Origin: Nitrospinota bacterium
GTDB lineage: Bacteria > Nitrospinota > Nitrospinia > JACRGO01
Reading direction: 5' to 3'
Length of the DNA stretch: 40,545 nt
NCBI GenBank assembly: GCA_016212295.1
Contig: JACRGO010000164.1
Coordinates: forward strand, 1 to 40,545
Shown: piece after piece, positions 16,903 through 23,116 of the stretch
How positions within the stretch are numbered: position 1 is the first letter of the stretch
How the letters are laid out: each line of letters opens with the position of its first letter
Notes under the pieces: model-generated
Told to the model about the DNA's origin: nothing
The model's database searches: none
What the model saw: only the letters and a program-made list of their open reading frames with translations
Translations under genes and position numbers: made by a program

Positions 16903-17541
16903 TCATTGGACGACAAACTCTCCGTTGGCTTTGCCACAAACTACCCGAGGAATTCGGGTCGTTGGACCAGCTTCGATGACCCACACCCCATTGAACTCTG
17001 GTGTTCGAATCACAGTAAAATGTAATGCCAATAACGCGTGGAGTTGATCTATAATTCCTGGAAGCTCCCTGACAAGATTTTGCACTCCCTTATCATTTCC
17101 CCACGGATTGTCTGCGTGGAGGAATTTCCCAAGACGGTCGTATAATGATTCGAATTGTTTCTTTGTTAAATAACCATCTTTCTTTCGGTCGAAGTGCCAC
17201 TCACCTGATTTTTTCTTGGTTGCCGGCAAGACCGGTACTGGGTAAAAATCGTTGTTTACCTTACTCAAAAGCTGAATAATTTTTTTAGCATTATAGTCTT
17301 TTCTATAGTCCACCGTTCCGTCTGATTTTGACCGTAACTTCTCATAGGCCATTTTGTTCGGCGCAATTGAGGCAAATGCCATGCACTCAAGCGCCTTGCG
17401 TAACTGAAGCACGGTTGCTTCAAATGCATAGATGTTGCTCGTTCTTTTTAACTCACTAAAAAACGAGGTGCAAGCGGTGAGACGCTCGAAGGTCTCACTG
17501 ATTTTACGCAAGTACGTTTGCTGGAGTTCTACTTCACCCAT
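16903..17541 (-). CDS. Cassette-encoded protein of unknown function, possible HEPN-like
   Basis: 212 residues from the ATG at 17541 (AAAAGG six bases upstream; an ATG at 17547 has the site too close). Largely alpha-helical, starting GEVELQQTYLRKISETFERL, with a conserved-looking block LRKALECMAFASIAPNK and a later YDRLGKFLHADNPWG. The last contains R-x5-H, the kind of motif carried by HEPN RNases of toxin and defence systems, though here it follows a hydrophobic residue. No known family is recognised. It is the cargo of a cassette closed by attC c, and its start lies 13 bases past the second copy of the 171-bp element. Confidence 0.65.
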   Translation of the reverse strand: MGEVELQQTYLRKISETFERLTACTSFFSELKRTSNIYAFEATVLQLRKALECMAFASIAPNKMAYEKLRSKSDGTVDYRKDYNAKKIIQLLSKVNNDFYPVPVLPATKKKSGEWHFDRKKDGYLTKKQFESLYDRLGKFLHADNPWGNDKGVQNLVRELPGIIDQLHALLALHFTVIRTPEFNGVWVIEAGPTTRIPRVVCGKANGEFVVQ

Positions 17542-17554
17542 GATCATCCTTTTC

Positions 17555-17727
17555 AGCTAATGCGGCGTTGAGCCGCCGCCATTAGGGCGGCAAGCCGCAG
17601 GCTTGAAGCCCGGTTGGCGGTCGGTTTCGAACGCCTGGTTCGCAAGCCGCCTTCGGCGGCGAAGCGAAACAGTGCGGAGGAACCGAAGGGTCAACGCCGC
17701 ATTCGCGCCGCCGAAGGCGGCGCGAAC
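17555..17727 (-). repeat. Cassette-borne structured element, copy 2
   Basis: Second copy of the element at 15734-15904, with the same borders: GTTCGCGCCGCC at one end (17727) and CAACGCCGCATTAGC at the other (17555). Differences include extra bases near TTGCGAA and substitutions in loops, while the stems are kept by paired changes. It again joins an attC-like GTT to the start of a cassette gene. Confidence 0.75.
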
Positions 17728-17815
17728 AAGCGATTAGACAGTTATACTTCCAGACCGCAACGAAATATTCATAAGCGGTCATTAACAGATTATCTCGCTG
17801 ATTTCATTATGTTTT
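17721..17815 (-). repeat. Possible fourth attC site (weak)
   Basis: Minus-strand GTTCGCG at 17727-17721 is preceded by a hairpin GACCGC/GCGGTC and outer AGCGAGAT/ATCGCT arms, with an AAC near 17813. Pairing is poorer than in the other three. It could be a decayed attC or the edge of the array. From 17816 to 17997 I see no integrase, attI or gene, only AT-rich and CT-rich sequence. Confidence 0.4.
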
Positions 17816-17997
17816 GTAAACGACTAATATGCTATTTCTAATGTTAGTCAATAATGAACCAGCCTCCCTCTTGACCTTGCCGCAAATTTAGCACGGGGAA
17901 ATTGAAAAGTCAAAGAATTTTTCGAGGGGCAGGGGACAGAGGGCAGAGAATGGTGGACAGAAGACGGAAGAGCTGAACAAAGGATGGCTTAAATTCG

Positions 17998-18375
17998 TTA
18001 TTCCCAAAGGGCGTGTTTGTAATGCTTGAGGATCAAGGAATCCTTGGTGACCAGTCTGGATGAGTGAACGCGCGCCTGGGCCACTATAAGCCGGTCAAAG
18101 GGATCGCGGGTCCAATTCAGTCCGATCGCTTGCTTTATGACCTGGTCAAAGGGAAGTCCGCAAATTTTAAGTCCGACCCGTTTTGAAATATCCTGAAACA
18201 CCTTTTCTCCTCGCGCCGACACCCTGCCTGTTTCAAAAAGATATTGAAGCTCTAAAAGGACCATTGGAGAAATCAATAATTCTTCCCGCGACAATTCCCC
18301 TTGAATCTTTTCCGGAATAAGTTCAATCCTCCCGGCGTACATCCAGGCCACGATGTGGGTATCAAGGTAAATCAT
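17998..18375 (-). CDS. VapC-like PIN-domain toxin
   Basis: 125 residues with the PIN nuclease acidic residues in place: D5 (MIYLDTHIVAW), E42 (MVLLELQYLFE), D91 and D94 (NWTRDPFDRLIVAQA). The end LVTKDSLILKHY is also typical. PIN toxins cleave RNA, often tRNA or rRNA. The start lies inside the antitoxin frame (14-bp overlap), so they are translated together. It lies on the same strand as the neighbouring cassettes, but no attC is seen between them and it is treated as separate. Confidence 0.9.
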   Translation of the reverse strand: MIYLDTHIVAWMYAGRIELIPEKIQGELSREELLISPMVLLELQYLFETGRVSARGEKVFQDISKRVGLKICGLPFDQVIKQAIGLNWTRDPFDRLIVAQARVHSSRLVTKDSLILKHYKHALWE

Positions 18376-18598
18376 GGGATTCCCATTCCCTGGACCAGTC
18401 CATGTGGACTATTTCCTCAGGATCACATTTCAGGTAGGGCCTTTTTTTCAGATTGGCCAGTTTATTCGCTGGTTCCTCGGAGGATATCTTCAGCCTGCGG
18501 CCTTGGCGGTTGACCTCGATTGGGACGCCCGTCTCAAGGACCTTGTCCAGAATCCTGTAGATATCTTCCCTGAGTTTGGAAGGAGTCAGCGTTTTCAT
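18362..18598 (-). CDS. Phd/YefM-like antitoxin of the VapC pair
   Basis: 78 residues from the ATG at 18598: MKTLTPSKLREDIYRILDKV followed by TGVPIEVNRQGRRLKI. This is the Phd/YefM DNA-binding fold; the acidic C-terminal part (DPEEIVHMDWSREWESHD) would wrap the toxin. Upstream in-frame starts at 18607 and 18652 exist, but the promoter hexamers lie over them, which favours the last ATG. No ribosome site precedes it; the -10 ends seven bases before the ATG, so the message is predicted leaderless, as for tumE. Confidence 0.8.
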   Translation of the reverse strand: MKTLTPSKLREDIYRILDKVLETGVPIEVNRQGRRLKISSEEPANKLANLKKRPYLKCDPEEIVHMDWSREWESHDLP

Positions 18599-18634
18599 GA
18601 TATTCATAATAACACCCAACACGTACGTAATCAA
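18599..18634 (-). promoter_or_regulatory. Promoter and operator of the phd-vapC pair
   Basis: Minus-strand TTGATT (18634-18629) and TATTAT (18611-18606) are 17 bp apart, and seven bases separate the -10 from the ATG, exactly as in the tumEA promoter. The palindrome ACGTACGT (18621-18628) lies in the spacer and is the likely autorepressor site. Confidence 0.55.
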
Positions 18635-18963
18635 GTCAATGTCGTACGGCATTTTTCACTCGCCGAATCTGATAAACGGAATTCAGAATTCTGGAGTCAG
18701 AATTCAGAATGCCATCCATGCCCGCTGGGTTTTTCAAGGTTCAAAGTTCGATGTTGGATGTTCGATGTTCGGGCTCCAAACAGTTCCTTTGCCATTTGGA
18801 TTTTGAGCTTTGAAATTTAGGCCGTCTTTTATGGCGCAGGTAGCAGAAATGCTTCCTCGTCCTGTTTAAGCAGAGCAAAATCGCACCCACCCTCCCGCTT
18901 TCTCTGTCCACCATTGCCTTGCATCTCATTGAATTTACAGCTTCCATTGCCTAATCTCCCTCC
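18635..18963. other. Gene-free gap upstream of the sigma-54 promoter
   Basis: No gene is supported. It contains GAATTCAGAATTCTGGAGTC-type repeated words (about 18680-18712) and TTCGATGTT repeats (about 18745-18770). An activator site for the sigma-54 promoter would be expected here, but I cannot point to a convincing inverted repeat. Confidence 0.4.
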
Positions 18964-18990
18964 TGGCACGGCCTATGCTTTTCTATAGGG
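18964..18990 (+). promoter_or_regulatory. Sigma-54 (-24/-12) promoter of the cofactor operon
   Basis: TGGCACGGCCTATGCTTT has GG at 18965-18966 and GC at 18977-18978 with exactly ten bases between, and TGGCACG is a perfect -24 box. Predicted start is near 18990, giving a 17-base leader that contains only the GGGAGGGG ribosome site before the ATG at 19007. Confidence 0.8.
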
Positions 18991-19006
18991 TGGGAGGGGC
19001 AATTCA

Positions 19007-19348
19007 ATGCTACTCGGCATAACGACATTCGGGAAAAAAATATCCCCCCGCTTTGATTTTGCGTTAGGCCTGCTCCTGGTGGAGATCGAAGGGAGTGCAA
19101 TACTGAAACGTAAAGAGGAATCAATGGAAGGGATGCCCGGCGGGAAGCGGGTATCTTTCCTCGTTGCGCTGGGCGCGCAGGCTATTATTACCGGGGGGAT
19201 GCGGCGATGTGATTACCATGCCGCTCTCGATGCGGGATTGGAGGTCCATGCCGGATTCATGGGGGAGGTGGAGGAAAATTTGCGGCGGTATCTTTCCGGG
19301 ACCCTCCCCCGGTTTGGGCCGGGCATGAACCTTACGTTCAGGCATTGA
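19007..19348 (+). CDS. NifX/NifB-C-terminal-like cofactor-binding protein
   Basis: 113 residues. The pattern ITTFGKKISPRFDFALGLLL, then LGAQAIITGGMRR, and EVHAGFMGEVEENLRRYLSG is that of the dinitrogenase iron-molybdenum cofactor (NifX/NafY/NifB C-terminal) family, small carriers that hold iron-sulfur or Fe-Mo cofactor precursors. No nif structural genes are in view, and proteins of this kind are widespread in anaerobes that do not fix nitrogen. It is the first gene after a sigma-54 promoter and probably serves as the carrier of the operon. Confidence 0.85.
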   Translation: MLLGITTFGKKISPRFDFALGLLLVEIEGSAILKRKEESMEGMPGGKRVSFLVALGAQAIITGGMRRCDYHAALDAGLEVHAGFMGEVEENLRRYLSGTLPRFGPGMNLTFRH

Positions 19349-19377
19349 CTCAACACTTTTAAATGGAGGAGAGACTC

Positions 19378-19476
19378 ATGGATACCATGATTCCTGTTAT
19401 TGTGTTTGGTTCAACCGTTGTTTTAATCGCCATTTGGATTTATGCCTCTAAAAAAGAGGACAAGGAAAATAGGTGA
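19378..19476 (+). CDS. 32-residue single-pass membrane microprotein
   Basis: The frame ATGGATACC... has a perfect GGAGGAG ribosome site eight bases upstream. It encodes MDTMIPVIVFGSTVVLIAIW followed by IYASKKEDKENR: one membrane helix with a charged cytoplasmic tail, like CcoQ/CcoS-type or transporter-accessory microproteins. It is 29 bases from the NifX-like stop, and its stop overlaps a possible GTG start of the next gene, so it is firmly part of the operon. Function unknown. Confidence 0.75.
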   Translation: MDTMIPVIVFGSTVVLIAIWIYASKKEDKENR

Positions 19477-19481
19477 GAGCA

Positions 19482-19940
19482 ATGAGAAAAATAAATGTTC
19501 TTGCCGTATTGATGCCCATTTGTGTCCTTTGCCTTGCCGTTGATTCTTTCGCGCAAGGAAGAATGTGGGGTATAAGAGGCGGCGGCTGGGGACATGGGTC
19601 TCAATACTGCGCTATGTATGATACCCAGGCCGTCGAGACCATCTCCGGAAAAGTGATGAGCGTGGACAAGATCACCCCGATGCGGGGAATGAATTACGGC
19701 ATCCATCTGATGGTGAAGACGGAGAAAGAGGAAATTTCCGTGCATCTGGGGCCGGGGTGGTTTCTTGAAAACCAGGACATGGCCATTGAAACCAACGACC
19801 AGGTGGAAATAACTGGATCGAGAATCACCTATGAAGGAAAACCGGCCCTGATCGCCGCTGAGGTGAAAAAGGGCGGGAATGTCCTCGTCCTCAGGGACAA
19901 AAACGGCTTCCCTGCCTGGAGCGGATGGAGGAGGCGGTAA
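19482..19940 (+). CDS. Exported OB-fold-like protein
   Basis: 152 residues from the ATG at 19482 (AGGTGAG site; a GTG at 19473 overlaps the preceding stop). The signal peptide ends near SFA/Q. After a Gly-rich segment comes a single beta-rich domain, ETISGKVMSVDKITPMRGMN to ITGSRITYEGKPALIAAEVK, ending LVLRDKNGFPAWSGWRRR. Proteins with the same GPGWFLENQ and PAWSGWR features are common in sulfate and metal reducers, annotated only as hypothetical; the beta pattern resembles small OB-fold domains. Likely periplasmic and possibly a metal or cofactor binder working with the adjacent cytochrome. Confidence 0.7.
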   Translation: MRKINVLAVLMPICVLCLAVDSFAQGRMWGIRGGGWGHGSQYCAMYDTQAVETISGKVMSVDKITPMRGMNYGIHLMVKTEKEEISVHLGPGWFLENQDMAIETNDQVEITGSRITYEGKPALIAAEVKKGGNVLVLRDKNGFPAWSGWRRR

Positions 19941-19968
19941 TCCCCATAAGAAAGGAGGAGATGCGGCT

Positions 19969-20481
19969 ATGCTCGGAAAGAATTATTTATTTATAGGCTC
20001 TGTTGCTGGATTGTTTTTGACGTCGTTTCTATCAACGTCCGTCAGCTATCCCGAACCGGCAAGTTCCATCATAACCGGCAAGGCCCTTTATCGTTTGAAT
20101 TGCGCGAGATGCCACCAAGCGGACCGGAGCGGCTACGCTCCTTCTTATCCCCCATTGATAAATATCAAAGAAAAATTTTCCAAGGAGAGCATTATGGGAA
20201 GAATGGAAAAAGGCAAGGGGCGTATGCCTGCATTTCCTTATTTGTCCATGGCGGAAAAAGAGACCATAGTTTCCTTTCTTTTTGAAAAAGAGGGAGTGGA
20301 TGATGCGCTTTCGCCTGATGACAGGGCGAATATGATCATTAAAAGCCAGCGCTTATGCCGCCACGCCGTCCATAATCCGCATCCGCCTGTGCTTTGCCGA
20401 AGACGCATGGCTCACATGGACGCAGGCGTCCGGTGTTTTGCTGCCGGCGACCACTGCCTAGGCCCGGTGTGCGCAAAATAA
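19969..20481 (+). CDS. Exported class I cytochrome c with an atypical tail
   Basis: 170 residues from the ATG at 19969 (AAGGAGGAG site). After a signal or anchor helix (residues 5-25) a single haem site CARCH (45-49) and an axial Met candidate in GRMPAFPYLSMAEK define a class I cytochrome c ending near residue 108 (VSFLFEKEG). The remaining about 60 residues are rich in Cys, His and Arg (RLCRHAVHNPHPPVLCRRRM) and do not resemble a cytochrome domain, so the 3' part may be frameshifted or newly captured. A periplasmic electron carrier in a cofactor operon would fit a redox step during maturation. Confidence 0.7.
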   Translation: MLGKNYLFIGSVAGLFLTSFLSTSVSYPEPASSIITGKALYRLNCARCHQADRSGYAPSYPPLINIKEKFSKESIMGRMEKGKGRMPAFPYLSMAEKETIVSFLFEKEGVDDALSPDDRANMIIKSQRLCRHAVHNPHPPVLCRRRMAHMDAGVRCFAAGDHCLGPVCAK

Positions 20482-20548
20482 TGACGAGGAGAAGGGAATA
20501 GCGCTCGGAGCTTGTTGAATAGCAACCCTATTTTGAGGAGATGAAAAA

Positions 20549-21460
20549 ATGAACTGGATAGCCCTCATCCTTTTAATATGCCTGATTATTTTCGGCGTCG
20601 GATTTTTGATTGCCGACCTCTTCAGGACGAATAGCGAACTGAAGGCCGGCGCGGCCCAAAAAGGGAAGACCCGCATTAAAATCATCGGTGGCTGTGGAAA
20701 GGACGGAAGGCGGGAGCCCGTCGTCGAGGTGGACTTCGAGATGGGGACCATCGTCAGCATCGTGGGGCCCACCGGATCGGGAAAGACCGCCTTGATCAAC
20801 GACATAGAACTCTACGCCAACGGGAATACGCCCACGAAGCGAAAGGTCCTGATCAACGGGGTTTCCCCCTCCGACGAATTCAGCGGCGACCCTTCCCATA
20901 ACCCCATCGCCCTGATCACCCAGCACACCAATTTCCTGTCGGACCTTCCGGTGGAGAAATTCCTCTCCATGCACGCGAAAATCCGGCAAGGTGACGCCGG
21001 GGAGCCGATCGTGCAGGACACGCTCAACTTCGCCAATCAGCTCACGGGGGAGTCCATCAACCCCAGGGTGAAAATGACGGAACTCTCCGGTGGACAGACC
21101 CGCGCGCTTCTGATCGCCGACGCGGTGGTCATCGGGAACTCCTCCATTCTTCTATTGGACGAAATAGAAAACGCGGGGATCAACCGGACCAAGGCCCTGG
21201 ACATGTTGAAAAACTACGAGAAGATATTCATCTTCGTCACGCACGATCCCCGGATCGCGCTCTTGTCCGATTTCCGGATCGTCATGAAGAACGGCGCCAT
21301 GCGGGAGATCATCAAGACCGACGAGCAGGAAAGAGAGGTGTTCGAGGAGATCAGGAAAATCGACGATCTCATTCTGGACTTCCGGCAGAAGATCAGAGAG
21401 GGGGAACGCATCGCGAAATACGAATTGGATGAAAGGATAGATGCCCTGAAGGTGGGCTGA
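20549..21460 (+). CDS. Membrane-anchored single ABC ATPase
   Basis: 303 residues with a GAGGAG site. Residues 4-24 are a membrane helix (ALILLICLIIFGVGFLIA). The ATPase has Walker A GPTGSGKT (about 73-80), a Q-loop (ALITQHTNF), the signature LSGGQTR, Walker B SILLLDEIEN and the switch HD (FVTHDPRI). After it a helical tail (about 250-300) follows. There is no permease, and a lone ABC ATPase tied directly to the membrane is unusual; such soluble-type ATPases (for example AtwA/SufC-like) often drive cofactor assembly or enzyme activation rather than transport. It is followed by a GTPase and an iron-sulfur protein. Confidence 0.8.
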   Translation: MNWIALILLICLIIFGVGFLIADLFRTNSELKAGAAQKGKTRIKIIGGCGKDGRREPVVEVDFEMGTIVSIVGPTGSGKTALINDIELYANGNTPTKRKVLINGVSPSDEFSGDPSHNPIALITQHTNFLSDLPVEKFLSMHAKIRQGDAGEPIVQDTLNFANQLTGESINPRVKMTELSGGQTRALLIADAVVIGNSSILLLDEIENAGINRTKALDMLKNYEKIFIFVTHDPRIALLSDFRIVMKNGAMREIIKTDEQEREVFEEIRKIDDLILDFRQKIREGERIAKYELDERIDALKVG

Positions 21461-21466
21461 GGAGAT

Positions 21467-21588
21467 AAAAATACCAAATGACAAACATCAAATCCCAAAT
21501 AAGTTCCAAAAACAAAATATCAAATTAAGCCTTTCGATATTGTAATTTGGAATTTATTTGAAATTTGTGATTTGAGGTTTGGTATTTT
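21467..21588. repeat. Long AT-rich hairpin inside the cofactor operon
   Basis: The left arm begins AAAATACCAAA and contains CAAATCCCAAATAA and TTCCAAA; the right arm (about 21546-21588) is its near-complete inverse and ends TTTGGTATTTT. It could act as a transcription or mRNA stability element between the ABC ATPase and GTPase genes, but similar AAATTTG hairpins occur elsewhere in the window, so it is probably a resident repeat. Confidence 0.7.
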
Positions 21589-21621
21589 CAGTTCCGGTCA
21601 TGCCTGCTTAGGGAGAAAAAA

Positions 21622-22323
21622 ATGAAGCTCATTATATGCGCGGGACCGCCCACCAGCGGGAAGACCACTGTGATCCGGCAGGCGATGCGCCGCTTGGTCT
21701 CCAAGGGCCACAAGCCGGCCTTTCTGAAGGTGGACGTGCAATACGCGGACGAGGACGAAATAATGAAGGCGGAGTTCCGGATACCGGCCCGGAAGGTGTA
21801 TTCGGGGGACCTGTGTCCCGACCACTGCACCGTGCTGGTCCTGGGGGAGGCGGTGAAGTGGGCGGAGGGGGAAAATTGCGGCATGCTCATAGTGGAAACC
21901 GCCGGACTCTGCCTGCGGTGCGCCCCTTATATCAAGGGTTCCCTGGGCGTGGCGGTCCTGGAGGCCACGAGCGGTATCAATCTCCCCAAAAAACTCGGCC
22001 CCATCCTGTCCCTGGCCAACATGGCCATAGTCACCAAGATAGACCTCGTGTCCCAAGCCGAGCGGGAGGTCTTTCTTTCCAATATTCTGGATGTGGCGCG
22101 GGTGGGGGTCATCGAGACGGACGCCCTTCACGGGATCAACATCGACCGCCTGGTCCAGAAGATCGAGGAGGCGGAGGAGATTCAAGGACCCCTGGAACTA
22201 AAAGGGAACCCTCCACTGGGCACGTGCACCATCTGCGTGGGGAAAAAGGAGATCGGCTGGAAGGGGCATTTCGGCATTGTGCGGTCCCTGGACTCGCCGG
22301 ACCTCTTTTATCGCGGTGAATGA
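21622..22323 (+). CDS. HypB/CobW-like P-loop GTPase with cysteine motifs
   Basis: 233 residues, GGGAG site. Walker A GPPTSGKTT (8-16), a switch-like VETAGLCLRC (91-100) and a guanine-specificity TKID (138-141) put it among G3E/SIMIBI GTPases such as HypB, which loads nickel into hydrogenases. Cysteines C65 and C69 (GDLCPDHC), C97 and C100 (GLCLRC) and a C-terminal GTCTICVGKKEIGW pair are candidate metal or cluster ligands. It overlaps the next gene region closely (two-base gap). Most likely it delivers or gates a metal for a client enzyme; the client is not known. Confidence 0.8.
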   Translation: MKLIICAGPPTSGKTTVIRQAMRRLVSKGHKPAFLKVDVQYADEDEIMKAEFRIPARKVYSGDLCPDHCTVLVLGEAVKWAEGENCGMLIVETAGLCLRCAPYIKGSLGVAVLEATSGINLPKKLGPILSLANMAIVTKIDLVSQAEREVFLSNILDVARVGVIETDALHGINIDRLVQKIEEAEEIQGPLELKGNPPLGTCTICVGKKEIGWKGHFGIVRSLDSPDLFYRGE

Positions 22324-22324
22324 A

Positions 22325-23014
22325 ATGAAATCCTTGACGGAAATTTTGCGCATGTTTGAGGGGCCAGGACCCGGGGACGCCGGGGCCATCCTTGAAAAAC
22401 TGCCCGGCAAGGATTGCGGGATCTGCGGTTTTTCCACGTGCAGGGAATTCGCGGGGATGGTTTTGGAAAAACCAGAGGCCATGGGCAGGTGTATTTTTCT
22501 GGGAAAGCCGGAAGGCTCTCCGGTCGTGGAAGAACATGAAAGGGAAAATATCCCCTGGAAAGACATCCTCGGTAGGGAATACGATTTTATCCTGGACCGG
22601 TTCCCCAACGAACCGGGTCCGAGGGAAACCATCCTGCCCTTCAATCCCGCCAATGTTGAAAAACTTCAAATCAAGAAAGGCTACGTTTTATACGGACGCC
22701 CCGCCTGGGCGGGATGTCCGGTCACCCACTGCGGAGTGGTGATGGAACCCCCGGATTACTTCAACGGCCTGATTGAGTGGTGCGTCGTCGGCCCCCTGGA
22801 GGCCAGGGAAAGGGGGATACATATCGGGCATTACAATCCCATCGCCTATGAAGGTTTGGCGTTGTGTGCGAACAAGGATCTGCAATTCGGACGGAGGTAT
22901 TATTTCCTGCCGAGGTACTGCATGCTCCAGGCGCGGCATTCGGGGGTCCTCAATATGCTGGTGAAGACAAGCGAGGGGACGCGCGCCCGCCTGGAAGGAA
23001 TCATGTTGGGTTGA
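22325..23014 (+). CDS. 4Fe-4S protein with conserved uncharacterised C-terminal domain
   Basis: 229 residues. The N-terminus has KLPGKDCGICGFSTCREFAG (C31, C34, C39) and RCIF (C56), the Cx2Cx4C...C cluster seen in corrinoid iron-sulfur proteins and reductive activators. The C-terminal domain (about 100-229) contains GRPAWAGCPVTHCGVV, YNPIAYEGLALC and GRRYYFLPRYCMLQARHSGV, a conserved-looking block that I recall from uncharacterised proteins of methanogens and anaerobes but cannot name. It starts directly after the GTPase stop, so the two are co-translated. It could be the cluster donor or electron donor of the maturation system. Confidence 0.75.
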   Translation: MKSLTEILRMFEGPGPGDAGAILEKLPGKDCGICGFSTCREFAGMVLEKPEAMGRCIFLGKPEGSPVVEEHERENIPWKDILGREYDFILDRFPNEPGPRETILPFNPANVEKLQIKKGYVLYGRPAWAGCPVTHCGVVMEPPDYFNGLIEWCVVGPLEARERGIHIGHYNPIAYEGLALCANKDLQFGRRYYFLPRYCMLQARHSGVLNMLVKTSEGTRARLEGIMLG

Positions 23015-23116
23015 TCCCGCCGCTTCCCTTGAAGCGAGTCATCGATCGCTCATGAATTTCCTATTAAATTTCAAATATTTTTTCCGGCGCGTTGGTGAGT
23101 GGATGCGTTAACTATC

